Shown: positions 26,900 to 35,798 of the stretch, in pieces
How positions within the stretch are numbered: the stretch's first letter is position 1
Layout of the letters: each line of letters starts with the position of its first letter
Origin: Nitrospira sp.
Lineage (GTDB): Bacteria > Nitrospirota > Nitrospiria > Nitrospirales > Nitrospiraceae
Assembly: GCA_024760545.1 (NCBI GenBank)
Contig: CP060501.1
Span: 901,001 to 965,000, forward strand
Direction of reading: 5' to 3'
DNA length: 64,000 bases
Position numbers and translations under genes: made by a program
The notes under the pieces: model-generated
Seen by the model: the letters and a program-made list of their open reading frames with translations, nothing else
What the model was told of the DNA's origin: nothing
The model's database searches: none

Positions 26900-27486
26900 A
26901 CCATTTTTGAAATTCGAGGTTGTTACGATCCGCGGCCTGGAATGACCTCTTCAACGCTGAAGTCCCTCAAGAGCCACTCCCGTCAACCTGCCGATCGGCC
27001 TAAGCCATAAATAGAGCCTGGCGCTACAGTCCTACAGAACCCAACTTCCCCAAACCAATAAGTCGTATCTTCATCCTTTTGTTCGACACTCCTACCTCTT
27101 AGCTCTCGAACACAGACTTCCTCTAAGAACCTACAGGTAGTGTTCTATGTGGGGAGCATTATCAGATGATGGTCTCGAAGAAGAACTATGAATCACTTCG
27201 GATTCATGATGAATCGAAACAGATTCAGCCGTCAGACCTCATCGCTCAGATGCAATAGCATAATGCTGAAGATTTCACGTCATTCGCGAGGATTGATGAT
27301 TGGTCCGTTCTTTGCTGAGTGAGCAAACAGTGAACTTGTTTGGAGCTAAGGCACCAACAAGGATAAAGCACATGACACGTACCGGCATTAGAACGGGTTC
27401 ATCGCGAGTGAGACTCCAATGACTCACACCCGGTAATCATCGGGCTTCTGATATGCGAGGGAGTTGACTATTTGGTGAGGAGTTCG
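26900..27486. other. Intergenic, no supported gene
   Basis: No frame with ribosome site and family likeness was found. A 30-codon frame at about 27165-27258 lacks support. The stretch marks the left edge of the accessory island. Confidence 0.45.
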
Positions 27487-27915
27487 ATGTTCGGCAATGC
27501 CATCCTACAAAGCCCCCTCGTCTTGGGAATGACGAATGTTACAGTCCTTGTGGTTATAGGGTTTCTCCTGTCGAGCTGTGCCATCTACTATCGCGACCGT
27601 GATACCGGAGCCGAACACATTGTTGGCTTCGGCCACCTTTCTGTCAAAGCGGTACCTCCCAATGAAGGAAAACAGGCTCTTATTCAGCGAATGACACTTA
27701 CCGGAATAGCGGTCGGGCTGGACAATGGTTCGTTGGGGGTAAGCGCTGGATGGGACCGTCGGGAACACATTCTTATTACTAATGAGAATGCGGCGATTAC
27801 CATTGCTCGCCCTCCCAGCAATGATTTTTTCTATTTCAAAGTAGGAACGTATCCACCTGATTTGGGAATCGTTCCGCCGATCAAGGATTCAGACAGCATA
27901 GAGGAGCCTCAATAA
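27487..27915 (+). CDS. Small lipoprotein, first gene of a pair
   Basis: ATG 27487 lies behind GAGGAG; earlier TTG/GTG codons of the frame lack a site. The signal I-G-F-L-L-S-S-C makes Cys31 a likely lipid site. The mature domain reads T-G-A-E-H-I-V-G-F-G-H-L-S-V-K-A-V, I-A-V-G-L-D-N-G-S-L-G-V-S-A-G-W-D-R-R-E-H-I, a beta-rich pattern. Its stop overlaps the ATG of the next lipoprotein by one base, so the two are translated together and probably work together. Confidence 0.65.
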   Translation: MFGNAILQSPLVLGMTNVTVLVVIGFLLSSCAIYYRDRDTGAEHIVGFGHLSVKAVPPNEGKQALIQRMTLTGIAVGLDNGSLGVSAGWDRREHILITNENAAITIARPPSNDFFYFKVGTYPPDLGIVPPIKDSDSIEEPQ

Positions 27916-29183
27916 TGAGCCTCAAATGGAAATGTAGCACCGCCCTCTTTATTACAGCCTTCTCCTTAGCAGGATGCGAGACCAATGACAGATTGTTTTT
28001 TGCCACAAAGACCAACTATGGGCTGGACATCGACTCCAAACCGCCGACCGCTGAAGTGACCATCGCGAGGAGGGAGTTGGCCATTGCCCCGACATTCCGA
28101 GATGCCGACCACGACAACACCCTGCCGTTGCTCGCTTCGTTTGGCTTATCGGGAACGTTTATTGACCCTGAAATAACCTCGCGCTTTGCCGGAGGAGAGG
28201 CGGCCGTCTTTCTCGCAGAGGGTCCTGAGGTAACCCACGTGTCGAGTACTTCCTCCCTGTGCTTAAGCCAGGAGCCGAACCTTCTTCCCTTCTGGAAAAA
28301 GATCTGGCTTGGCCTCACCAACCAAGAGGTGGAGAATACTCGCGACTTCTATTTTGCAACAGACACGTCATTCGGCCTGAAGGCAGCCTGGGATGGGTCC
28401 ACCGGGCCGTACCCGAGCACCGTGAAACTTGGTTACAACCGGAAAGAGCTCGCCTTCCCGCCGATATTCGCCCAGAAGGTTCCCAAAAAAGAATGCCCCG
28501 ATAAACAACACCCAACCGGGGACAATGAATGGAAGGTCACTATCCCATCTTTTATCGCGTCGCTGAATAATTCCAGCGCAATCAGCAGCAAGGAGAGCGG
28601 TGGAGTCACCCACGTTCAATTTTTTGCCACCGGTAAAGCCGCCAGTGAATTCGTCAAACGCACAGCAGTGAATTCGGCATTGAATAAAGCCATGTACCCT
28701 CACAATGACCTCACAATTACTCCAGAAACCACGGCTACTACGGTTGGAGGCACACAAACTTTCAAAACTGCCGGTGGGAAAGGCCTGGTTCGATTCACGC
28801 TCATGCATGACGCGGCCACAGCCGGCACGATTAATCCTTCTACTGGAGAATATACAGCCGGAACAACTTCAGGAAAGTTCGCGGTGGGAGCGGCCGACAC
28901 GGCAGGCAATACGGCTTTTGCGGTTGTCATAGTTCATCCACAGCTTACCCTTGCACCGACATCACCACGCGTTGCACACGGGCAAACTCTGCAATTTTCT
29001 GCAACTGGTGGTGTGCCTCCTCTCAACTTCACTCTTTCTGATAACCAGTCAGGTGGAGCGAGTATTGACGCAAAGACGGGGCTCTATAAAGCCGGAAGCA
29101 CCGCAGGCAACACAGATAAGGTGATGGTAAGTGATTCATCCTCACCTCCAAAATCAGTTGACACAACAGTGACTGTCCAGTGA
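27915..29183 (+). CDS. Lipoprotein with a duplicated N-terminal domain and two Ig-like repeats
   Basis: A 422-residue protein with lipobox F-S-L-A-G-C. The N-terminal half contains two related units: F-F-A-T-K-T-N-Y-G-L-D, E-V-T-I-A-R-R-E-L, then F-Y-F-A-T-D-T-S-F-G-L, K-L-G-Y-N-R-K-E-L (about residues 28 and 136). The C-terminal half holds two bacterial Ig-like units with the recurring phrase G-x-I-x-x-x-T-G-x-Y-x-A-G. I recognise the N-terminal unit from uncharacterised bacterial lipoproteins. It is likely displayed at the cell surface or in the periplasm, perhaps for binding. Read with the preceding lipoprotein gene. Confidence 0.65.
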   Translation: MSLKWKCSTALFITAFSLAGCETNDRLFFATKTNYGLDIDSKPPTAEVTIARRELAIAPTFRDADHDNTLPLLASFGLSGTFIDPEITSRFAGGEAAVFLAEGPEVTHVSSTSSLCLSQEPNLLPFWKKIWLGLTNQEVENTRDFYFATDTSFGLKAAWDGSTGPYPSTVKLGYNRKELAFPPIFAQKVPKKECPDKQHPTGDNEWKVTIPSFIASLNNSSAISSKESGGVTHVQFFATGKAASEFVKRTAVNSALNKAMYPHNDLTITPETTATTVGGTQTFKTAGGKGLVRFTLMHDAATAGTINPSTGEYTAGTTSGKFAVGAADTAGNTAFAVVIVHPQLTLAPTSPRVAHGQTLQFSATGGVPPLNFTLSDNQSGGASIDAKTGLYKAGSTAGNTDKVMVSDSSSPPKSVDTTVTVQ

Positions 29184-29230
29184 GCAAGCCAGGCCTCGTG
29201 GCGAATACAAGCATCGTAGGAGAATGAAAG

Positions 29231-30199
29231 ATGAGTTTGACTGCATGGATAGATGTCGCGATTGGCCTGACCCTCATCTATCTTGGGGCCAGTCTTTTCG
29301 TAACTGTGATCAATGAGTACATCGCGCAAGCCCTCAATCTTCGGGGCAAGCAACTGTGCCAATCGTTGAAGACACTGATCGATGAGGGTGCAGTGAGGAA
29401 CATTCTAGTGAAGAGTCCGGCATTCAAGCCTTTTTTTGACAATGATCTCGGAAAGGCTCCATCATACGTTGACCCCAATGTGCTTGCCCGTATGTTAATC
29501 GGCGGCCTTACCGTCACTTCTGTTGCTGGTGATGCCGCAAAGCAGGCTTCCGAAGCTATCGACAAATTGCCGGCCTCTAATCTGAAAACACAACTCCAAG
29601 CCATCGTGCGAACAGCAGGAAATACGAGCGATACGCTTGTGGCAGCAGTAAGTGACTGGGTCAACCGTTCTCTCTCGATGCTCGGCGAGGGCTACAAGCG
29701 CAACCTGCAAAAGATCAGTCTAGGAATCGGACTTGCCATGGCCATCGGCTTCAATCTTGACACAATAGCGTTAACAGAACACCTGTACCGCGACAAGGAT
29801 GCTCGAGAAGCCGCAGTAGCGCTCGGCGTGCAGATTGCCGAAAAGACCAGTGCGGAGACTTTCAAGAAGTGCATGGAGCTGACGCCTCAAAATCGTAAGA
29901 ATGAGGTGTCTTGTATGCCACTCATGGGACTTGTTGATGCTGTCCAGGGGCGAAATTCATCACTCGGTAAATTGCCCATAGGCTGGCCGATTCCCGATAT
30001 CCAAATACAGGGGCTCGCTACGTCTAGTTTGTTCGCCTCTTGGCCCTTTACTTGGATAATTCGCACTGTGGGATGGGTTCTCACTGCTCTCGCGTTGTCC
30101 CTTGGCGCACCATTTTGGTTTGACCTCCTCAATAAGCTTGTGAACGTGCGCTATGGTATGCGTAAGCCAGATGTAAAAAGTAAGACTCAGAGTAGATGA
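29231..30199 (+). CDS. Uncharacterised membrane protein (N-terminal TM, C-terminal LGAPFWFDLL)
   Basis: A 322-residue protein with AGGAG before ATG 29231. A hydrophobic segment lies at residues 6-28, then V-I-N-E-Y-I-A and L-R-G-K-Q-L-C-Q-S-L-K-T-L-I-D. The middle is a helical soluble part, a second hydrophobic segment lies near 160-175, and two close segments at the end lead to L-G-A-P-F-W-F-D-L-L-N-K. I recall proteins of this layout in many bacteria with no known role. It sits 132 bases before the SIR2 gene on the same strand, so cotranscription is possible. Confidence 0.65.
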   Translation: MSLTAWIDVAIGLTLIYLGASLFVTVINEYIAQALNLRGKQLCQSLKTLIDEGAVRNILVKSPAFKPFFDNDLGKAPSYVDPNVLARMLIGGLTVTSVAGDAAKQASEAIDKLPASNLKTQLQAIVRTAGNTSDTLVAAVSDWVNRSLSMLGEGYKRNLQKISLGIGLAMAIGFNLDTIALTEHLYRDKDAREAAVALGVQIAEKTSAETFKKCMELTPQNRKNEVSCMPLMGLVDAVQGRNSSLGKLPIGWPIPDIQIQGLATSSLFASWPFTWIIRTVGWVLTALALSLGAPFWFDLLNKLVNVRYGMRKPDVKSKTQSR

Positions 30200-30331
30200 G
30201 TTGCACTTAGAAGATCCTAATGAGTATGGGCCCTTCACTGCGCTAGGCGTTCGATAGGGGGATTGGTTCGTTGCTGTGTTGTATGTCCATGACATCCCAC
30301 ACCTAATGTGCATGCTGCAGGAGGCCTGACA

Positions 30332-31396
30332 ATGCGCACAGTGCTGTTCACTGGCGCCGGTGCCTCCCGCGCCATCGGATACCCCCTTACGAGGGAGCTT
30401 CTACCGCGCATTCGTGCCGAATTGAAGAACGGCGAACTGTTTTCTGGTATCAACGGGGAGAAGGAGGACGAACAAGACTGCAAAGATCTGCAACGATATC
30501 TGCTCAGACTATTACCAGGCCTTAGTGATGCCAAGGATCGCCAACTTCCCCTTATTACCGATGTCTTCTCTCTCGTAGAGCATGCACTCATATCCGGTGA
30601 GGCCCTGCCCATCGGCGGCGCCAACGCCGTTCGCCACTGTCGCGACTTACTTAAACGGGCTATCACTGCCATCCTACTCGGCGATTTCTTCGCTGAATGG
30701 GACGACACGGATTCACACCAGAAGCGCGAGCGGGACGTGCTAGATCGGTTCGCGCGCTGGGTATACCGCCAAGGTGCCAAGGTTGGGCTGGTGACGACCA
30801 ACTACGACATCGGCCTTGAGTACGAGGTCTATAAGCGGATGGGGCGCAAGTTGCAAAGCACAACACTGGATCTTGGGTTCGATTGGCGTGGAGTCGAAAC
30901 CGGAAGAGAGCAAACTAGGCCCGCAAAACCCGAGCTGCGTGTGTATAAGTTGCATGGCTCCCTGGACCAATTACGGTGCCCACTGTGTGGCTATGTCTAC
31001 TTTAACAAGTTGGGTGCCATCGCAGTGCAGGCCTTTCGGAGTAAGCTGGACAACAACAATACCTGTCATTGCCGGAAAGATTCCAGACTGGAGTTGCACA
31101 TTGTCTCACCGTCTCTCGTGCGCGACGTACGAGACGCGAACCTGCTGAGCGTATGGCGTAGCGCACTGGAATGGATGCGGAGGGCCGACCGATGGATCAT
31201 TGTCGGTTATTCGCTTCCTCCCGAAGACTTGGCAGTCCGCTCCCTATTGCTGCGGGCGTACAATACGGCGTCCAAGCCTCCACAAGTCATTGTCGTCCAG
31301 CACGGCCACGCCGAGCGACCACGATACAAACTGCTGTTTCCTGGCTGCCACTACCAGTCTCATGGTCTAGAAAGCTTCCTCGCGGAGGTGAGCTGA
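30332..31396 (+). CDS. SIR2-like NAD-binding domain protein
   Basis: A 354-residue protein. ATG 30332 follows GGAGG by eight bases; the frame opens earlier at 30308. Motifs of the sirtuin fold are all present: G-A-G-A-S (8-12), T-T-N-Y-D (155-159), L-H-G-S with His208, a zinc site C-P-L-C (216, 219) with C-H-C (245, 247), and V-G-Y-S-L (291-295). The insertion between the first two motifs is long, as in SIR2 proteins that act as NAD-depleting effectors of anti-phage systems. Whether it deacetylates or degrades NAD cannot be told. Neighbours: membrane protein upstream, PhoD-like phosphatase downstream. Confidence 0.85.
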   Translation: MRTVLFTGAGASRAIGYPLTRELLPRIRAELKNGELFSGINGEKEDEQDCKDLQRYLLRLLPGLSDAKDRQLPLITDVFSLVEHALISGEALPIGGANAVRHCRDLLKRAITAILLGDFFAEWDDTDSHQKRERDVLDRFARWVYRQGAKVGLVTTNYDIGLEYEVYKRMGRKLQSTTLDLGFDWRGVETGREQTRPAKPELRVYKLHGSLDQLRCPLCGYVYFNKLGAIAVQAFRSKLDNNNTCHCRKDSRLELHIVSPSLVRDVRDANLLSVWRSALEWMRRADRWIIVGYSLPPEDLAVRSLLLRAYNTASKPPQVIVVQHGHAERPRYKLLFPGCHYQSHGLESFLAEVS

Positions 31397-31501
31397 TCAT
31401 GCAGAAGGGGCTCCACGTTACGTCCTCCGTCATATGTTGGGAAGCTGCTGTCCCCCCAGAAAACGACGACACGTAAGGTTACACTTTTCGCCGAGGGATA
31501 T

Positions 31502-33019
31502 ATGCCAGAACCATTTCTTGTTGGACCGCTCTTAGGATTCGAAGGTGAAACATCCTCAGGAGACCTCCTCTATACGATATGTTTCCTAACCACGTCTAAA
31601 GCATCACATTGCATGGTGGTTGTTAACGAGATTGAAATAGTGGCTGAAGCTATCGCAACTACACCTAGCGGAACTTTCTGGCGTGCTGAAAGCCCTGCAA
31701 GAAGAAAGAAAGTGAGCCACTCCTGTCGATATCAAATCAAGACAAATGGATCTGCCATTCCAGATCGATGGGGCCACGATGCGTGGACCTTCTGGGTTAC
31801 AGGAACTTCAGAGCGACCTCGCATTGCCTATGCGTCGTGCAATGGCTTTTCAGACCCCGATGCAATCGCAAAACTAGGGGAGCCTTACAGAATGTGGAAA
31901 GTTCTTCGGGAATCCCACGAGAAGGAACCATTTACGCTCTTTATTATGGGTGGAGATCAGATATATGCCGATGAAATTTGGCAATCCAAAACACGCGCAC
32001 CCAGCATCGTGGAATGGATAGCGCTCCCGCGTGCTGAACGTATCTCGAAACAGGTTAGCCCAAAAACCAAAGGAGAATTGGATCGCTTCTATGAAAGTCT
32101 CTATATTCGCCACTGGGCTCACGAAAACATGGGGAACGTGCTTGCATCAATCCCATCAATTATGATGTGGGACGATCACGATATTTTTGACGGGTGGGGC
32201 TCCTACCCTTCTGAAATGCAAACCTGCCCACATTATCAAGCAATATTTGATGCAGCCAGAAAATATTTCGAGCTGTTTCAACTACGTTCTACCAAGAACA
32301 AGACCCTGTTGAATTCTCGTAATACCCATTATTCATTTGGGTTTCAATTCGGAAGCTATGCTGTGCTTGGGCTCGACAATCGCACCAGCAGAAGTGAATC
32401 TGCGATCATGGGGGATGAGAACTGGTCTGATATTAAGAAGTTCCTAAAGAAACGAGGCCAAGTGGAAACGCTGTTTGTCCTCTCAGCAATTCCAGTCGTC
32501 TATCGTGACTTTAGGGTTATTGAGCGCATGTACGATGCGACTCCATGGGAAGAGGAGTTAACCGATGATATTCGAGATCATTGGCGTTCCAGCTACCATG
32601 AGGGCGAACGCATGAAGCTGATCATGAGCCTCTTAGACTTTCAGTCTGTCGGCAAGCTTTCAGAAGTGAGACGGGTGATCCTCTCTGGCGATGTCCATGT
32701 GGGATGCTTTGGATTGATTACGGGGCCTGGGGTTGATGGACAAGAACGTCTCATCCATCAGGTCGTATCTTCTGCGATCGTCCACCCACCTCCAACATGG
32801 CTTCAGTGGCAAGGCGTTCTGGCAGGTAGTAACGAATTACCAGAAACACTTGAAGCGGGGTCAATTACGGCTGAACTCTTGAAGCCCTATGGGTCAGAGA
32901 AATTCATTCGATCTCGTAACTTTGTTTGGTTCAAGGAAGGGACAGATCGCAAACTCTGGGTGAACTGGGTTTGCGAAGATGACACCCGTGCTGAATGCCC
33001 TATAGTTGGGTCCGCCTAG
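31502..33019 (+). CDS. PhoD-like metallophosphatase
   Basis: A 505-residue protein without a clear signal peptide. Metal-binding blocks are G-G-D-Q-I-Y-A-D-E (near residue 152), M-M-W-D-D-H-D-I-F (near 221) and S-G-D-V-H-V-G (near 398). These match the PhoD/alkaline phosphatase D-type calcineurin-like fold, which cleaves phosphate esters, often at a Fe/Ca centre. An unusual N-terminal part of about 100 residues precedes it. By eye the gene is richer in A/T codons than clpB or the stress block, which suggests acquisition by transfer. Confidence 0.8.
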   Translation: MPEPFLVGPLLGFEGETSSGDLLYTICFLTTSKASHCMVVVNEIEIVAEAIATTPSGTFWRAESPARRKKVSHSCRYQIKTNGSAIPDRWGHDAWTFWVTGTSERPRIAYASCNGFSDPDAIAKLGEPYRMWKVLRESHEKEPFTLFIMGGDQIYADEIWQSKTRAPSIVEWIALPRAERISKQVSPKTKGELDRFYESLYIRHWAHENMGNVLASIPSIMMWDDHDIFDGWGSYPSEMQTCPHYQAIFDAARKYFELFQLRSTKNKTLLNSRNTHYSFGFQFGSYAVLGLDNRTSRSESAIMGDENWSDIKKFLKKRGQVETLFVLSAIPVVYRDFRVIERMYDATPWEEELTDDIRDHWRSSYHEGERMKLIMSLLDFQSVGKLSEVRRVILSGDVHVGCFGLITGPGVDGQERLIHQVVSSAIVHPPPTWLQWQGVLAGSNELPETLEAGSITAELLKPYGSEKFIRSRNFVWFKEGTDRKLWVNWVCEDDTRAECPIVGSA

Positions 33020-33274
33020 TGTGTAAGCCCCCAGCAATTTGAGGAATTTGAGAGGAGAAAGTTCTGGCAGAAGAACCCTTTTAGCCAGGAGGTTCCCAGG
33101 CACCAGTCGAAATTCACTGAGCCCAAGATTGCGAGCATCTTGAAAGAAGCGGATGCCGACCGGTCGATGAGATCTAGCGACACTATAGCATCAGTGTAGC
33201 GCTGGCTGCGGCAAATGAACTGTGTGCCACGGTTGAGGACCAGGGCAACGACGCATTTTCAAAGGAGTTTCTTA

Positions 33275-34909
33275 ATGTACATATTCCATCTGATTTTACT
33301 AGTAACTGTCTCTATGCTGACCGGGTGCCACACCTACATCGTTCCAAAGGAACACGTGGTGATGTTCGACAACGATGGAACCGCCGTCAATCCCGAAGGC
33401 AATCTCGGCCCGAACCGACACATGAACCTGCTCCTGTCCTATCCCCGATACAGCGATGCGGAATATCAGGGTCATATTGCCAAGATTCTTGAGGGGATCA
33501 ACAAAGGGAACACCCAGGGTCCGAAGAAAATCATGATGTTTATTCATGGAGGGATGAACACCCAGTTTGACTCGATCGAGCGGATCGCAACAGAATATGA
33601 ACAGGGCAAAACGCGGCCTCAACTTATGAAGGAGGCGGGATACTATCCTATCTTCGTCAACTGGAAGTCGTCGCTCTGGTCCAGCTACTTCGAGCATCTC
33701 TTTTACATCCGTCAGGGACACCGATGGCCTTGGTACGTAGGATGGCCTTCCTCCCTCGTCATGTTCCCTGTCGATGTCACCCGGAGCCTCGTTCGGGCTC
33801 CTCTCGTTTGGAGCATGCAAGTCTATAATGACCTCACGACCATCCCGCTTATCAACAGTCTTTTTGGTCCTTCCTTACAAGACGAAGTGGCAACGGAACT
33901 CCTCTGTCGATACAACGGGCGTGATTCTCTAGAGGGCTGTACAAAACAGCTACAATTTCAGAAACCGCCCTATTGCGGGCTTTTTTTTGCTGTTGAAGCA
34001 GATCCTCCGGCTCATCGACCTCCCACCAGCACCCCCAATCATCAGACCTTTCCTATTGCCGTGGGAGAAGACCTACGTCGCTGTGCTGAAATGACCGGCC
34101 ATTTTTTTTCCTACCTCGCGACCTTTCCGGCAAAGCTGGCTATTGGACCGGTCTTGGATACCTTCGGAACGAGTGCTTGGGACAATATGCAACGCCGGAT
34201 TCATTTCCTTTTTCACAAGGAAGAAGAAATGGATGACCGTAATGGGAACTCCGAGATTATCCAAACGGCCAGGCAAAACCACAACTTGGCCATGATCGAG
34301 GCAACGGGTGGTCTCTCGGTGTTTCTTCGGGCACTTAGAGAACACATGAAGGGAGAACAATGGGAACTGGTTCTCGTAGGACACAGCATGGGCACTATTG
34401 TGATTAACGAATTGTTGCGGTCTTTTGGCGATGATCAACTCCCTGTAACTCACATTGTATTTCTAGCTGCGGCCGCTTCTATAAGGGACTATGAGGACAG
34501 CGTATGGCCGTTCATGAGAACGCACCCTCAATCGAAATTCCATAACTTCACACTACATCCCATTGAGGAGCTAAGCGAGATTCAATATAGCTTGTTTGAT
34601 CTTCCACCTCGAGGCACCTTGCTCGAGTGGTTGGATCATTTCCTCGCTGACCCCATTACTCTTAAGGATCGAACTGTTGGGCGATATGATAATTTCTTGA
34701 AGGCCATGCATGACACTCCGACTGAGCTTCGGCCAGACATTCGGCCTGGACTTCGGCCACGAATTAACTTTCGAAGCTTTAACGCAGGTCAGAGGGTAGA
34801 AAAGGAAAATCCCCAGACTCATAGTGATGCCGGCGAACGTTTCCGTTTCTGGGAGTCCCAATGCTGGGCCGTCAATGCCCAACTAGGAGAGTGCATTAAA
34901 CCAAAATGA
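33275..34909 (+). CDS. Lipoprotein alpha/beta hydrolase
   Basis: A 544-residue protein. ATG 33275 has AAAGGAG eight bases upstream, preferred over the frame start at 33215. The signal ends S-M-L-T-G-C, a lipobox. The hydrolase core has F-I-H-G-G-M (oxyanion region) near residue 91 and the nucleophile elbow V-L-V-G-H-S-M-G-T-I near 368; the acid and His lie further on. The inserted domain between these is large. Probably an envelope-anchored lipase, esterase or thioesterase. The run of eight T at 33981-33988 lies within the gene. Confidence 0.75.
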   Translation: MYIFHLILLVTVSMLTGCHTYIVPKEHVVMFDNDGTAVNPEGNLGPNRHMNLLLSYPRYSDAEYQGHIAKILEGINKGNTQGPKKIMMFIHGGMNTQFDSIERIATEYEQGKTRPQLMKEAGYYPIFVNWKSSLWSSYFEHLFYIRQGHRWPWYVGWPSSLVMFPVDVTRSLVRAPLVWSMQVYNDLTTIPLINSLFGPSLQDEVATELLCRYNGRDSLEGCTKQLQFQKPPYCGLFFAVEADPPAHRPPTSTPNHQTFPIAVGEDLRRCAEMTGHFFSYLATFPAKLAIGPVLDTFGTSAWDNMQRRIHFLFHKEEEMDDRNGNSEIIQTARQNHNLAMIEATGGLSVFLRALREHMKGEQWELVLVGHSMGTIVINELLRSFGDDQLPVTHIVFLAAAASIRDYEDSVWPFMRTHPQSKFHNFTLHPIEELSEIQYSLFDLPPRGTLLEWLDHFLADPITLKDRTVGRYDNFLKAMHDTPTELRPDIRPGLRPRINFRSFNAGQRVEKENPQTHSDAGERFRFWESQCWAVNAQLGECIKPK

Positions 34910-35309
34910 TGCATCAGCCAAGTTGACCATATACGACATGGAGCGCCAGCTATGAAATAGCTCTACTCCTTCGCCGGACGCCATTCTCGGCCGTTCGTCA
35001 CATCTTGATGTCTCAAGAGGTCTTAACATTGCTCAGTCAAACCCACCCAAACACAATCGTCCAGCCTTCTTTTTGCCAATTGGCTGATGCGACACTCCGT
35101 CTACTTTCCAGAAGGGCACCTGCAACCATTGGTGCAATGATGGATAGATGTAGACCGCGTCAGAGGACAGCCGTCTCTTGGACTCGCCCAATACAATCAT
35201 TCGCTTCGCCAAAACGCCTCCACATTCGCACGGTTTCCTTTGAATAAACGAGAAAGCAGTGGCCTCTTGTTGATCTAACCCACTAGTCCCGCTACGATGG
35301 CCCCTCTCA
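34910..35309. other. Intergenic with a decayed gene fragment
   Basis: No intact gene. A short decayed piece of a lamin-tail-like domain lies at 35047-35110 (listed separately). The rest shows nothing I can support. Confidence 0.5.
35047..35110 (-). pseudogene. Remnant of a lamin-tail-domain C-terminus
   Basis: On the minus strand this piece reads K-V-D-G-V-S-H, then after a shift K-K-E-G-W-T-I-V-F. The intact gene at 35799-36821 ends K-V-D-G-V-S-Y, then K-K-D-G-W-T-I-V-F. The bases around CAATCGTCCA and CACTCCGTC align with a small gap, so it is a frameshifted partial duplicate, about 700 bases from the intact copy. Confidence 0.55.
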
Positions 35310-35717
35310 ATGTGGACACATCCTTGGAAAACGGGCTTCACCCTGTCGGCACCGGCTGCTCTACTGCTGATCGTTTCTCTCAGCGGCTGTGCAACCGGGC
35401 ACTATACACCGCTGGGTGAAGCCGGGAAGCAGGAAGTCGAGCAGCGTAAAGAGAACGTGTACCGGGTGGAATATCGGGTCAGTGGCTTCACGTCAGAGGT
35501 CCAGCTAGATCAATATTTCCGTCGATGCTGTGCGGAGCTGACTCTCCGCGAAGGGTATGACTTCTTTTGGCTGTCTCAGCGTACAGATGTACTGGTGCTT
35601 TCACGCCGCACGGCCATGACGGTGACGATGTACAAAGACCGCAAACCCGTCGGTGTTCCTGACCTATATGATGCGCAGGATGTGCTAACCAAGACAGCTT
35701 TTGCTAAACCGAACTAG
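35310..35717 (+). CDS. Small lipoprotein of the CC0125/CC1285 type
   Basis: A 135-residue protein with lipobox L-S-L-S-G-C (Cys27). The mature part reads Y-R-V-E-Y-R-V-S-G-F-T-S-E-V-Q-L-D-Q-Y-F-R-R-C-C-A-E-L-T-L-written here in pieces: V-S-G-F-T, Q-L-D-Q-Y-F-R-R-C, E-L-T-L-R-E-G-Y-D-F-F. This matches the conserved block of an uncharacterised proteobacterial lipoprotein family (usual form R-C-A-E-L-T with G-Y-D). Outer-membrane or periplasmic; role unknown. Confidence 0.7.
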   Translation: MWTHPWKTGFTLSAPAALLLIVSLSGCATGHYTPLGEAGKQEVEQRKENVYRVEYRVSGFTSEVQLDQYFRRCCAELTLREGYDFFWLSQRTDVLVLSRRTAMTVTMYKDRKPVGVPDLYDAQDVLTKTAFAKPN

Positions 35718-35798
35718 GAATGTCCCAACGAGCAGCGATTCCCGCGTTCTCTGCGGGCTTCACCTCTTGAGAAGTTGAGCCCCACATTACAACCTCCC

